NCBI RefSeq assembly: GCF_025370935.1
Contig: NC_133473.1
Location: 8,376,659-8,440,658, forward strand
Length of the DNA: 64,000 nucleotides
Direction: 5' to 3'
DNA from: Choristoneura fumiferana
Lineage: Eukaryota > Arthropoda > Insecta > Lepidoptera > Tortricidae
Position 1 is the first letter of the stretch; every line of letters begins with the position of its first letter. Both the position numbers and the translations under genes were made by a program. Below are positions 1 through 10,312 of the stretch, piece after piece. Below the pieces are notes generated by a model. The model worked only from the letters and a program-made list of their open reading frames with translations. It was not told the origin of the DNA and made no database searches.

Positions 1-146
1 TGGCGTCAATCAGTTGCGGTTTTTTGTGCTAATTCATGTCAGCCTAGTCTGTGGCCTAGTGTAGTTTCATAAAGCGCTCCATACAATAATGATAAATTGT
101 TTTATTTATGAACAACAACCCTTTTACCCTGCTAGACAGACCACAG

Positions 147-268
147 GCCTTATATACCACGAAGACCGATTTTCGGACTTTGCATTGCGCCGTCCCGTTC
201 ACGCTTAGTGTTTAACAGAAAAGTGTGAAGGACGGCACGATGTAATCTTCGAATTTTGTACTAGCCAC
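147..268. mobile_element. Degenerate copy of the CAGGGCTACTACG palindromic MITE
   Basis: Imperfect inverted-repeat unit. It resembles the better preserved copies at 33940-34069 and 34829-34958: a ccgtccc block near the left and a matching ggacggcacgat block near the right, with cttcgaattttgta leading to the right end. The outer termini have decayed, so limits are approximate. Assignment is by resemblance to the other copies in this window. No coding capacity. Confidence 0.45.
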
Positions 269-365
269 CTGCGTGGTAGCAGAGAAGCAAGGTTTAGGGT
301 TGCAGGTACTTCATATATGAACCTCTACAAAGTGACATTTTTATCATACATCACCCACCATCATC

Positions 366-582
366 ATCTCTATAAATCATCACCATTATCATGTCAGCCG
401 ATCGAAAGATGTCCACTGCTGGACATAGGCCTCCCCCAAGGCTCTCCACTCAGACCGGGTCCTGGAATGGCGTCCGCGGACCGAGAGACGACCTGTCAGT
501 AGGCCTCCAACAAGATTGAGCGACGACCTGGTTAAGATCGCGGGATCGCGGTGGATGCGGAAAGCCCAAGATCTCTATAAAT
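366..582. mobile_element. Internally inverted RTE-like LINE 3' fragment with 12-bp TSD
   Basis: The insertion (378-570) is flanked by a perfect 12-bp direct repeat, ATCTCTATAAAT, at 366-377 and 571-582. The right part (about 459-570) reads on the plus strand as reverse-transcriptase C-terminal sequence (VLEWRPRT, then RPPTRLSDDLVKIAGSRWM, then RKAQD). The left part (378-458) reads on the minus strand as the stretch that should follow it (RSEWRALGEAYVQQWTS, stop at a TGA, then a gatgatgg-type tail). The two pieces join with essentially no loss if one is flipped. This is the product expected from twin priming during target-primed reverse transcription. Assignment to the RTE clade is inferred from the C-terminal motifs and the tail. 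Confidence 0.8.
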
Positions 583-727
583 AAATAATACATTTCCGGT
601 TTATACAAGTTCCACATCTAGACACAGGCTCCACTCAGAACTAAATGTTTGCTTACGATGCCAACTATGTTGTTTTTATTATCGGATTATTGGGGCGGCT
701 CTAGGTGCGGCATCTAGTAGGTACACT

Positions 728-1018
728 GCAAAGTAAATAAATAACATCACGGGGAATCGGGGATACCTACTTGACACTAGTTTACCTAATCCCTAAGTAA
801 GCAAAGCTTGCGGTATTGGTACTAGGCAACGGATAAACATAGTTAAATAAATAGATACACACTTAAATATGTGTTAAGCGTCCAATACCTACTCTAGAAT
901 CTAGAACAAACACTCGTAACGTATTTTTCATACAAATATCTGCCCCGATCGGGCATGAAAACTGGGACCACAAGCTTCGTATCGAAGTTAAGTTCTCTAA
1001 CCACTGGGCTATCTGGTC
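728..1018 (-). mobile_element. tRNA-derived SINE with (TTTA)n tail, minus copy
   Basis: Reverse-strand relative of the SINE at 1705-1966. The right end carries the complement of the tRNA-like head (ctctaaccactgggc, complement of an A box). The middle carries the complement of the body motif with gcctagta and aagctttgctta. The left end is the complement of the TTTA-rich tail. No clear target-site duplication. It is diverged, so an older insertion. Confidence 0.75.
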
Positions 1019-1305
1019 GTCTTGAGTCTTGAGCACCAGAGTGCTTGAGCTGAGTCTGGGCGCCTGGGTGCGCGGCGCAGGAAGTGCGCTATAACCGCGC
1101 GTCGTTAATCACCGCCGGCCGGCTTCCTTCGCGCTATACGAACGGCTCTAGCATACCGATATGTATTTTAATATTTTAAGAAAGACTAGCTTTAATTTAT
1201 GCCTTTACTCATGTGAACAATTAAACATGGCAGTTGAAACCGTGAATTCCTAAATTCTTCTGGAAAATCCGAAAATTTATATTTACGTGAAAAAGTCCCA
1301 TACAA

Positions 1306-1512
1306 CATTAAGATTGATTTTTGGAGTCTTTTTTGTATTTTTAATTTCAATTCCAAATTTTGTTACTCTAACGGCCATCCCGTAAAATCCATATCGAAAA
1401 TACAAACTGAAACAAATGCAGAGAAAAACCAGAAAAAGAGACCAGCGCTGGGAATCGAACCAAGTTCCTCAGCATTCCGTGCTGCGTGCTATACCTCTAC
1501 ACCACAACTGGA
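1306..1512 (-). mobile_element. tRNA-derived SINE (same family as 40003-40268), minus copy
   Basis: The minus strand holds a tRNA-like head with a perfect B box (GGTTCGATTCC, complement at 1451-1461), then the body seen in the 40 kb copy (gctggtctctttttct, tttctgtgcat, atatcgaaaatac in complement) and the 3' end ...aatcttaa at the left limit. The tRNA-like part should not be called a tRNA gene: it continues into the SINE body and lacks a complete cloverleaf. Confidence 0.8.
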
Positions 1513-1518
1513 CAAAAA

Positions 1519-1588
1519 AACGCTGGTCTCTTTTTCTAGTTTTTCTGTGCATCTATGTTTCAGTTTGTATTTTCGATATCCCGTAGAA
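1519..1588 (+). mobile_element. Partial second SINE copy, head-to-head with the first
   Basis: About 68 bp of the same SINE body (from cgctggtctctttttc to tattttcgatatcccgtag) lies on the plus strand, only a few bases from the head of the minus-strand copy. With 1379-1446 it forms a nearly perfect inverted repeat around the tRNA-like segment. It may be a separate truncated insertion or the product of an inversion. Confidence 0.7.
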
Positions 1589-1650
1589 CAATACAATACA
1601 ACACAAATATTCTTTATTGCACACCATAGATCAGTACAGAAAACTTATAA
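1589..1650 (-). mobile_element. Retroposon 3' tail with (ATACA)n, minus orientation
   Basis: The start reads caatacaatacaacac followed by a complementary polyadenylation-like ttctttattgcaca block. On the minus strand this is a ...caataaagaa... end followed by a GTATTGTATT tail. The same type of 3' end, on the plus strand, occurs near 62343-62412 and, without a tail, near 7125-7190. Family not identified. Confidence 0.5.
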
Positions 1651-1704
1651 TATAAACACTTAGATTCAGCAACATCACGACATTTTACGTCTCTAGATTT
1701 AGCG

Positions 1705-1966
1705 GTGGAGTTTGTGTGGCTAAGTGGTTAGAGAACCTGACTACGAAGCTTGAGGTCCCGGGTTCGATTCCCGATATTTAGATGAATAATACGAATGCTT
1801 TTTCTCGGGTCTTGGATGTTTAATATGTATTTAAGTATGTATTTATTTATATAAGTGTGTTTATCCGTTGCCTAGTATCCATAGTATAAGCTTTGCTTAT
1901 AGTTTGGGACTAGGTCAATTGGTGTCAAGTGTCCCATGATATTTATTTATTTATTTAATTTATTTA
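1705..1966 (+). mobile_element. tRNA-derived SINE with A and B boxes and (TTTA)n tail
   Basis: The RNA polymerase III promoter is readable: A box TGGCTAAGTGG (1717-1727) and B box within GGGTTCGATTCCCG (1759-1772). After the head comes an AT-rich body with tccgttgcctagtatcc, aagctttgctta and ggtcaattggtgtcaagtg, and a tail of tatttatttattta repeats. I recognise this arrangement as a high-copy lepidopteran SINE. Boundaries are approximate; I found no duplicated target site. Confidence 0.85.
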
Positions 1967-2302
1967 TATATGCGTAAATCCGAATATCGGAATAAAAAGT
2001 AGGTGTGTTATTATAGAGATCCAGCTTACTACAACTAAGTTTCTTCCTAATCTGTCCAAGCTTTTTAACGTAACAATAAACATAACAACTCATCAACATT
2101 CAGCCCAAACCCTCGGACCTAGAGCTCAAATTTTGGGTAGAGGGAATTTTGTGATGTAGACAAGGAAAAGGACGGAATCGCAAAACTCTCATGAGATAAT
2201 AAATTCTGTATCGGAGGCAAAGCTGCACGCATAAGTTTGTTAGATGCAATCACAATATACTAGGTTATAGTTATATAAAAAAACTGCGTCGCATTCAAGT
2301 TG

Positions 2303-2500
2303 GGGGAGAAAAGTCCTCGAGTGGCGACCACGAACTGGAAGACGAAGCGTTGGCAGGCCTCCCACCAGGTGGACTAACGACATCGTGAGAGTTGCGGGAA
2401 ACCGGTGGATGCGAGTGGCGAGTTGTCGTTCATTGTGGCGTTCTAAGGGGGAGGCCTTTGTTCAGCAGTGGACGTCTTCTGGCTGATGATGATGGTGATG
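2303..2500 (+). mobile_element. 5'-truncated RTE-like LINE 3' end with 10-bp TSD
   Basis: Flanked by a perfect ATTCAAGTTG at 2293-2302 and 2501-2510. The insert still holds an open frame (2313-2486) reading as the C-terminus of a reverse transcriptase: VLEWRPRTGRRSVGRPPTRW, then NDIVRVAGNRWM, ending EAFVQQWTSSG and TGA at 2484-2486, followed immediately by a gatgatggtgatg tail. The element stops almost at its stop codon, so there is practically no 3' UTR, as in RTE-type LINEs. Confidence 0.85.
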
Positions 2501-2510
2501 ATTCAAGTTG

Positions 2511-4711
2511 AATAATTAAGTTGAACAGTTACTCGTTACTCAATACTATATATATATATACTATATAATTAATAGGCTAAATATAGTAGGTATATATAGC
2601 CTGTTAAACATTTACAAGTGTCAAATGTACTACCAATCGATTGATCATGAATTAAACGCCAGTTTAATTGTTGCTAAAGTCTAAGCAAAGTTTTATCGGT
2701 TGTCAAAGCATTTACCTACATACAAAACATCATGTTTACATGCATTCATATGCGCATATAGATACTAACTTAGGTATTCGGATGCAAACTTTTTTATTCA
2801 TCATACGAGTATCTGCCCAGGATTCTAATCCGAAATATCTAGGTTTAATGGTCAGAGTTACTTACCAACCACTATATCCTTCATCACACTCACACCTACT
2901 ATAATCTTATTTCCAATCAGTACTTTGTACTTGTGTATAATACTGTGATCATATTAATTTCAAAGTTCACTGAAGCTTAATTTTTAGTTGATTTTAAGTA
3001 CAATATTTACACAAAACCCACAAAACAAAAAAAAATACATTACTCAAATATTTTCTATTGATAGTCAATTGAAAATTCAAAAGTTGACAGAAACAACGAC
3101 TGTGGCATTCTTAGTAAAGGTCAAAAGACAATAGAACGTAACACACTGGTGGGCAAACGGTGTATGTAAACGTGCATTTTGCTCACTAATGTAATGAACA
3201 TTACTCAAACCTGTGGCACAGAATAAGTAATACCTTTTAAAAGTGTAGCTTCAGTTGCTTTGGCATTGTTTTACACTTCTCCTTATCTACTTACAAACAA
3301 CGTTCTTTGGTAGGACGAAGAATAGAAAACTGAAAAAGACAATCTAAATCACACATTACTAGAGTTGTGTAAATTTGGTAATAAGTATCTCTTGTACAAA
3401 TCAAGACCAAAAATAAGAAAGCCAAATATATACCCGAATAGATTTTAACAATATTTAATTTACTTATAATAAATATTTCTATTGTACAGGGAAAGTGTTC
3501 AAATACACAACATGTGAGTTCTCAAATAGCCTATATGTGTTCCGACATATATTTGAGCACTTTGGCCGTTCCTCTACCTATATTTCACGTTGGCTGTACA
3601 TATATTTAGTTGGTATAACGCTTGCGCTTACAATTAACTATCGAGTTGACTTCGATAAGTCGATCTAGTCGCGAAGTAATCGAGTCAAATCGATAATCGA
3701 TTGAGTCGATTAGTTCGCGGTCTGCCCTTACCTATATCTGTGCTCTAGATTATACCTAGCGATGCGGGGGTCACTCGCCGAGCGTGCTAAGCCGGTCGGC
3801 GAACATAAGGGCGACACTTTTATTGTTTCGTTTTTTTTTTCCTTTTGCGTTTTCTCCGGGCGACGCGCATTCTGTGGTTATGATGAAATTTGCATCGCCA
3901 TTTTAATATAAATTACAAACCACCGCTTTATAACTCGTGGCTACAGCTAGGTTGTCAGCATTTCGCATAACCTAGCTAAGCTATCTTTCAAAAGATGTCT
4001 ACTTAGGTACTTATCTGAATAAAACTTGGATAATGTGTCCTTTGTAAACAAATCGAAGCTGCAATGAAGCGGTTGCTTTAGAGTAGACTATTCTTGTAGG
4101 GATCCAGCCGTACTGTTAATTATTAAAATAAATAACTGAATAATAAATGTTTGGACAATTATATTCCCCGAAAAATATTTTCATGTAAAATGATGCCTAG
4201 ACGAGACCATATAGCTCGCACTGTCTAAAAATTTGACCTCATGTAATGCCAAGCTTCTAACCTTACACGCCTAACTCTACAAATTCTAACTTCGAAAGGT
4301 CTACACTTTAGTCAAAATTAGACAGCGTTTGTGTTCAATATTTCTTACATAAGTATTCCGGGATATCTGGAGCCCTTTCTCCAAGTCCCTTCCTCTAGGC
4401 TGATATCTTGCCTGAGCTACTTGAGCTCGTGCCTTTCAAATATATCCCACTATCCAAGGCAGTAAGATACCTACAGATGAAATGGAATTAAAATTTTACA
4501 TTCTTGTTGGCAAGTTCGAACATTTTATTTATGTCAAGAAGGTGACAGAGTTACGAAATATTTAATGCCGGGTCCTCATTTAATTTCTACTTTATGTCGT
4601 AGGTACGTAGTTGAGCAAGAACATTACCTATAATTTTCTACTCATTAAGTAATGACGTATAATAAAATAATGATTTCGCTGGCTGCCAATTTAAGCTTGT
4701 TTTTGCGCTCA
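2511..4711. other. AT-rich stretch without recognisable gene
   Basis: No coding exon seen. It starts just after an AT dinucleotide-rich patch (about 2545-2580). Around 3640-3720 there is a dense cluster of TCGA/CGATA/ATCGAT words, described in the findings. The 78-codon open frame near 2668 has no recognisable motif and I treat it as chance. Confidence 0.6.
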
Positions 4712-4720
4712 ATAACATAA

Positions 4721-4930
4721 GCATCATCATATGAGCGATAGGACGTCCACTGTTGTGTTTGATATAGGCCTCTGCCACAGGCCTCCAGTTGCTTCGAGCC
4801 CGCAGCTTTAACCGTCAACTGTCTATCTCATTGGTCATCCTACGCTGCTCTTGCCGATCCGCGGCCTGCATTCGAGATTTTTTTGGCTCCAACGGCCTCC
4901 TGTTTTCCGTGCTATAATACCGTGTACTCG
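4721..4930 (-). mobile_element. RTE-like LINE 3' fragment, minus, TSD ATAACATAA
   Basis: The left end carries the (cat)n-type tail complement (gcatcatcatatg) followed by the typical gtccactgtt...ataggcctc 3' end in complement. The minus strand gives reverse-transcriptase C-terminal relics (SNWRPVAEAY in one frame, QQWTSY in another), so the frame is broken. The 9-bp direct repeat ATAACATAA is at 4712-4720 and 4931-4939 (one more base matches with one mismatch). Confidence 0.75.
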
Positions 4931-4939
4931 ATAACATAA

Positions 4940-6099
4940 TTCTTTACAATAAAAACATTGTCTATCGTTGGATCTAGCCCGCCTAGAACCATGCACATTA
5001 GAAAACTAAAACGGGTTCTTTCCTCGGTCCTTTTTCTCAATGCCCGGAATGGTCCAAACCTAACTTTCCTATACATATTAAAACAAGCTCGGCCACAAAC
5101 AATGAACAGCATTCCGGAACATAGGCAATATCAACGGATACTTAGTGCGAGAGGGACATCACTCTTTCTCGGAATCACGAGCCTCGTAATAAGGGTTGTC
5201 AACATCCATGCTGCGTAAGAAAACAGTGTGTATTTTGAACATATCGTGAGCCTTTAATAGTTTTCCGCTGGGTAATATGACATCCACTACTTGGTTAATG
5301 AATTGTAACGTATATAGATAATTATCGATTTTATCCCAATTAAGTACGAGTAAAAGAAGCAACATTTTTAAAGCTTTTTTTGTATCTGTTTTTTTTTCAT
5401 AAAGCCAGTAATTCGAAATACCTATCTAGAAACTAACTAACTAATTAACTATGCAGGCATAACCATTCGGTTATAACGTAGCGTGTTTGAGTGGCCGGCT
5501 TAGCTTAGATACGGGACACCCTGAATAGACATATTTTGACAGTTGTAATGTAAGTTACAACCGTCTGTCACAATTTCAGTATTAGTATTAATTTATTTAG
5601 CAAAACGTAAAATACATGACGCCTTTTATTCTATAAGTCTCTTACAATATTTACTATGATTGAGTGCAATATCACGAAATGGAGCGTTAGAAAATGATGT
5701 TTATTAAGTAACTAAAAGTAGCGAGTCCTTAAAAAAAACTTCTACATTATACCTATTTCAAAGCTTAAAAATCAATTGTTTACTAATTTCGTTCTACACA
5801 AAGCTGGCAACCCTATGCGCAATGCACCGCGGCGAAATGGAATGCAACCGGCCCCTATTCTGGATGTTCGGATCGTTCGATACACAGTTCTGTATCTCAA
5901 CTGCATACGCGGAGAAAGAGAGCAAGTCCGTTGTGACAGTTACAGGTTCGAATTTGCATCAGAATCAGCCTGCGGTTTCCCAAACCCCGTCGAGCAACCC
6001 ATTCCTGGCCAGGGTACTACCGTCTACCAAATAGGTACCTAACCAGATTTCTATTAACAGTTTCTGTACTTGCTCCCTATCCTCTTTGTTTTATTTTTT
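4940..6099. other. No recognisable gene; a GC-richer patch at 5810-6030
   Basis: Mostly unique AT-rich DNA. The patch at about 5810-6030 is less AT-rich than its surroundings and is open in two overlapping frames (70 and 88 codons), but neither translation matches a domain I know and no convincing splice-site pair frames it. I do not call a gene. Confidence 0.5.
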
Positions 6100-6200
6100 A
6101 TTTTTATTGTTATTATGAGAGGAAGGCAAACGAGCAAGTGGGTCGTCTGATGGGAAATGATCACCAGCGAACATGAGTGCCATCTACTCAGGGAGAGTCA
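6100..6200 (+). repeat. Dispersed 'GGCAAACGAGC' lepidopteran repeat fragment
   Basis: Contains gaaggcaaacgagcaagtgg then a gatgggaaatgatcacc block. The same order of words (gtaaacgagcatg, gatggt, atcacc, atgtccatagacacc) recurs at 25673-25787, and a weaker version at 7595-7690. It is a dispersed repeat in this window. I recognise it as common in Lepidoptera but cannot name its family. Confidence 0.6.
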
Positions 6201-6618
6201 TTGGTCCGTATTGTTTATGTATTGTTATTTGTTTACTCAGAGAAAAATCGACAGTTAAATCGCTCGTTAACCATTTTTCCTTGTTTCCAAGAATTTAAAA
6301 AGGTATGACATAGGTACATAAAAGAGTGTAGGTACATAGAAATTAAATGTGACCATCACTTTTTTCATAACTATTATACATATTTTGATTAAAAATGCTT
6401 GCACATTGCAACTTTTTCATATGATAAAAAATTAGGTCCGGGATCCCTTTTATTGTGAAATGGTTTTTCGTAAACAATAAGAGATGAAAATAAATAAGAA
6501 GATGAAAATACAATAGAGGAGTATGATGGATGCATCATAGGCACTAAACTTTTCCCCAAATATCACATCCTAAACTAAGTATTTTTCTCAAATTATCATT
6601 CAGCAAAAAATATAAGTA

Positions 6619-6905
6619 TAATATATAATCCCAGCCTATATACGTCCCACTGCTGGGCACAGGCCTCCTCTCAGAATGAGAGGGCTTGGGCCGTAGTTCC
6701 CACGCGGGCCCAGTGCGGATTGGGAACTTCACACACACCATTGAATTGCTTCGCAGGTTTGTGCAGGTTTCCTCACGATGTTTTCCTTCACCGTAAAGCT
6801 CGCGGTAAATTTCAAATGTAATTTCGCACATGAATTCCGAAAAACTCAGAGGTGCGTGCCGGGGTTTGAACCCACGATCCTCTGCTTGAGAGGCCACCAC
6901 GGCTT
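6619..6905 (-). mobile_element. Full-length tRNA-derived SINE with 15-bp TSD
   Basis: A perfect 15-bp direct repeat CAAAAAATATAAGTA brackets the element (6604-6618 and 6906-6920). On the minus strand it starts with a tRNA-like head whose B box reads GGTTCAAACCC (complement at 6861-6873), followed by a body with cgaaattac-type words and an end reading ggcctgtgcccagcagtggg...ggctggga. That end resembles the 3' end of the RTE-like LINEs here (ggcctatgtccagcagtgg), suggesting a borrowed LINE tail. The 133-codon open frame crossing it is incidental. Confidence 0.88.
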
Positions 6906-6920
6906 CAAAAAATATAAGTA

Positions 6921-8343
6921 AAAATAACATATTTAATTTGTACAATAAGCATTTTTTTTTGGAAAATTATTGGTTTAACAAATAATTACTTGCTCTGCCC
7001 GCTTCAGTCTTCTGAGTTGTTTTTGCTTCGACAAGTCTTACTCGCTCGCTTCCCTCGGTATTTGTTTTTGAAATGGAATATTAGCCAAATAAATACGTTT
7101 CTGTTTAATAAAAAAATGTTTTTGTCTGTTTTCTGTATCGCTTACTATGTATGGTGTCTGTTACCTACAATAAAGAGTCAATGTACTGTAAACGTTTGTC
7201 TAAGTAAAACCTGAGAAAGTAAAATAATAATTCGATAAAAAAAATGCGAATTGTAAATGTGCTAAAGATTTGTTTTCGGTATTTTTTTAATAGGCTAATG
7301 TTGCTCTAGATTAATTGGTGTATACTATGTAGATACCGCATTAGAGGAGTGACGACGTCTTGAATGAAAAATCCGACGATAACACTATCCAAGGATGTTC
7401 AAGTTAGTTAAGCTAGTTAGCTGCTGAAATATTCCTAAATTTTAAAACACCATAAACCTGACGAAACACTTGATCTGTGTTTTAAAAAATAACCATCATC
7501 ATCTCCTTTTTAATTGAATCATCTATTACGTAAACACTATCTCTCTGTTACGCAAGTTATGTGTTAGAGTTTACTTTTCCTTTAATATTAAAATCGGCAA
7601 ACGGTCCTATGACGTGAAGTAATCACCGCCGCATATGGACACCTGCAGTACCATTGGGAACCTGCCAGTCTACCTACTGGTGCTTGAGATCGATGCGATT
7701 GCGAATGTTCTATTTTACAATTAATCATCAAGCTGAAACAATGGCGTTAACATAAAAACAATATTCGCTTCAGATATAAATTAAAGCGCTATTGTTGCCA
7801 ATGACGCCCGATGCCAATTGGAACGGTTTTATGGAAACATGGTTGTTCTCATATGTACGTGTACACATTTTATTTACACAATATATTGTAAATAAAAAAT
7901 ACTTTATTCTTCAACGGTTTTACATTCACCTTTATTTTATCACCTGAAGCCTAGCTATGTACTTACATATTTTATATGTCCCACTGCTAAGGTCAGGCAT
8001 TATCTCACAATGTTATAAAAATATATCAAGAAAGTGGTTAGACTATTTGGAAATCAGGTTGTATTTGTTTTTTTTTTAATACCTTTTTATTGTGCCCATT
8101 CTAAAAATTACATATGTGACATGCTCCAATTAATTTTGCAGGTGAGGTTGCATAGTATTTAGATAAATTAATAATAGCCGTTTTAATGTCAGTTTAGGTA
8201 TCTTTTTAAAAACGTCAAAGTGCAACTGACAAATACAAATCTTGAGGTAGTTAGAAATCAAGTAGAAATGCTGACTTAGCAAAACACATAAATGTTTTTT
8301 GAAATAACGAAAATTTTCGAAAATAAATGTAATCAACTATACT
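6921..8343. other. No gene; weak repeat relics
   Basis: AT-rich. Relics seen: a LINE/SINE 3' end without a tail near 7125-7190 (tgttttctgtatcg then caataaagagtcaatgta, also present at 62343-62412), a decayed copy of the GGCAAACG repeat at 7595-7690 (atcaccgccgcatatggacacc), and a piece of a SINE/LINE 3' end near 7978-8010 (gtcccactgcta). Otherwise nothing recognised. Confidence 0.55.
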
Positions 8344-8555
8344 TACTTGGTTTGGATAGGTATTTGACTAATTGTAAATAAAACAACGTCAATTTTGGTG
8401 TCTTAAATATTGAAATTCCCCCATTAAACTATCAAACCATTTACAAATTGTATTACAATGATAGATAAGTAAATTGTTTAAAATCCCTGAATGTACCAAT
8501 CTGGCAGCTGAAGTTTGTTTAAAATTTAGTTAAATACCTATATCCAAACCAAGTA
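8344..8555. mobile_element. MITE with TACTTGGTTTGGATA terminal inverted repeats
   Basis: The left end TACTTGGTTTGGATAGG followed by TATTTGACTA is mirrored at the right end (TAGTTAAATACC, then TATCCAAACCAAGTA), about 27 bp each with small differences. The outer TA may be the target dinucleotide of a Tc1/mariner-type element, which is an inference. A half copy in reverse orientation is at 34325-34414. Non-coding. Confidence 0.75.
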
Positions 8556-8585
8556 CCTAGTTACGTATGTATAGCTTAAACTGAA

Positions 8586-8637
8586 AAAATATTTTTGGGT
8601 TGTATGAGGTTTTCAGTTATTTAATTAACACCTTGTA
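8586..8637. mobile_element. Terminal fragment of the TACAAGGTGTTAATT element
   Basis: Reads tgaggttttcagttat then ttaattaacaccttgta. This is the reverse complement of the left end of the element at 11985-12552, including some subterminal sequence. It is a truncated relic. Confidence 0.65.
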
Positions 8638-9581
8638 AGTATACCTAAATTAAGATAAGTTTTCCCAAAGAGTAAAAGGGGTGTTGTCTATTTCTCATGT
8701 CAGTTTAAAAAGGTAAGGCAGCTGTTTATTGCATTTAAAGTAAATGATCGTTTACTTCTTTTGCATTTTTTTTAATTTACATTAGATGGCCATGGTATGT
8801 TGTATAGAATGCCAATTTAACGGTAGGCATAAGGTTCAACGTTACTCAAACTTGCAACTATATCCCTATATCGTTTTCAACTTTTACACCTCCGAAAACT
8901 TTAAAATACTACTTACCTCGTTATCCTAGATTCCAAGAAGTTTCTACAATATGTTTTCAAATGTATACTTTAAAATTAACCCTTGTAAAGTTTGTCGAAG
9001 ATTTTTAATTGAAGTCGATGAATATTCCCATCTATTATACGATGTTCATCGTGACTATATACAATTTGAATATAAAATACAGACGATATTACTTTGCAGT
9101 ATGGCACCTTAGGTATTTAATCTAACTAACCATCCGTTAAAGTATTCCGGATACATTTTATGACACAGTGTATATTTTCTACAATACAAGATTTCATTTC
9201 TAGATTAACAGGTGTAATGACTAAACATGACCGTGCCTTGTACTGTAAGTATACTTTTATCTTATCTAGTATCTAGAACACCTAAGAACCTGCGTCCTAC
9301 TTTCAAACTTAATTAAGCACATGCTATGTTATGTTCCTAGAGTAGATACAATCTCAAGTGTAAGTGCTGCAACTGAGATCACAATTATCTGTAACTCACA
9401 GCTGTTCAGACCCAGTTTTCATTAGAGCGGCACGGCCATATAACATGAATGTTGACGTTAATCTCCTCTAGTTAACAGTGTCCCTAGTAATAGTAGACAT
9501 CTCCAGGTACTGGAAATGCCAACAAGTGTAATAGATAACGGTTTCGGCGTGTATCGTTTACCTACACCAGCCAGTTATCGC

Positions 9582-9699
9582 ATTGTCTAACGTTCGAGCG
9601 CTCGCAATCGCATTCACCATCTCTTTCTACCCTCGTCTTATACCGAGTGACAGAAATAAGTGGAGAAAACGATTGTGATTCTAAGTGTGTTAGATAATA
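9582..9699. mobile_element. MITE with ATTGTCTAACG-type ends
   Basis: About 118 bp. The left end ATTGTCTAACG and the right end TGTTAGATAAT are inverted repeats. The interior words (caccatctctttctac, gtgacagaaataag, cgattgtgatt) match those of the copy at 46313-46603 (ctatctcttagtac, gtaacagaaag, cgattcagag), where the ends read ATTGTCCAACG and TTGGACAAT. A dispersed non-coding DNA element. Superfamily not determined. Confidence 0.6.
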
Positions 9700-9799
9700 A
9701 GGCCTCACTACCTACCTAGTCCTTCTCAGGGCCCATGAGGAGTTAATCTTCCATACAACCCACTTTTACTTTTACTATTGAACGAATAATATTTGTGTG

Positions 9800-9938
9800 T
9801 ATAGTCAAGTGTAAATTATGAACTAATTCAAAGTTTCAAAAATAAGTACCATCACAGACTCTTATTCCGACGCAATAAGGCCGTAGTAACATATTTTTGA
9901 ATGGTTCAAATAGATACTTATTTTTGCACTTGACTGTA
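9800..9938. mobile_element. TACAGTC-type MITE
   Basis: 139 bp. The left end TATAGTCAAGTG is mirrored by CACTTGACTGTA at the right. Inner arms also pair (aaaataagta / tacttattttt). Other elements here with TACAGTC ends are at 34705-34967, 40773-40903 and 60086-60229. TA at both edges is compatible with a mariner-type target site (inference). Confidence 0.7.
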
Positions 9939-9976
9939 CATATCATCATCACGTTCATTACTTAAGTTTATACATA

Positions 9977-10312
9977 TGCGGTCCACTGCTTTCTAGGCTC
10001 TCAGAATGAGAGGGCTAGGGCCGTAATTCCCACGCGGGTCGAGTACGGCAGGGCTACTACGAAATTCGAAAATCGAAGTTCGTGTCGTTCCGTCTCTCTG
10101 ACGCTTATACTATTTAATAGGAGAGTGAGAGGGACGGTGTGATACGAACTTCGATTTTCGAATTTCGTTGTAGGCCCTCAGATTGCGAGCTTCAGACATT
10201 ATTGAATTGCTTCGCCGGTTTGTGCAGGTTTTCTCGAGACGATTTCCTTCGCCATAATGCTCGTAGGAAATTCCAAATGTAATTTAGCACACCAATTTTG
10301 AAAACAATTTTA
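9977..10312 (-). mobile_element. SINE (same family as 6619-6905) split by a MITE
   Basis: Two blocks of the SINE, 9977-10048 (ctctcagaatgagagggct, cacgcgggtc) and 10180-10312 (attgaattgcttcgccggt, gtgcaggtttt), are in the right order and orientation but separated by the palindrome at 10049-10179. The inserted MITE sits where the intact copy reads gtgcgg/attggg. The SINE is therefore older than the MITE. Confidence 0.78.
10049..10179. mobile_element. CAGGGCTACTACG palindromic MITE nested in a SINE
   Basis: Starts CAGGGCTACTACGAAATTCG and ends with its near-complement (cgaatttcgttgtaggccct). The arms run almost to the centre (ctgacgcttatactattta). The length is close to the 130 bp of the two best copies. 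Right terminus slightly altered, so the target duplication is not clear. Confidence 0.82.

Noticed and set aside
1441..1511. tRNA gene (tRNA-like sequence with B box)
   Set aside because: It continues into a SINE body, occurs again at 40064-40130 in the same context, and does not close a full cloverleaf.
1713..1775. tRNA gene on the plus strand
   Set aside because: A and B boxes are present, but the downstream sequence is the SINE body with a TTTA tail; it is a SINE head.
5776..6042. Possible coding exon in a GC-richer patch
   Set aside because: Two overlapping frames are open, neither resembles a known protein, and no splice-site pair is convincing.
6544..6945. 133-codon minus-strand open frame
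   Set aside because: It runs through a complete SINE with its TSD; the frame is incidental.
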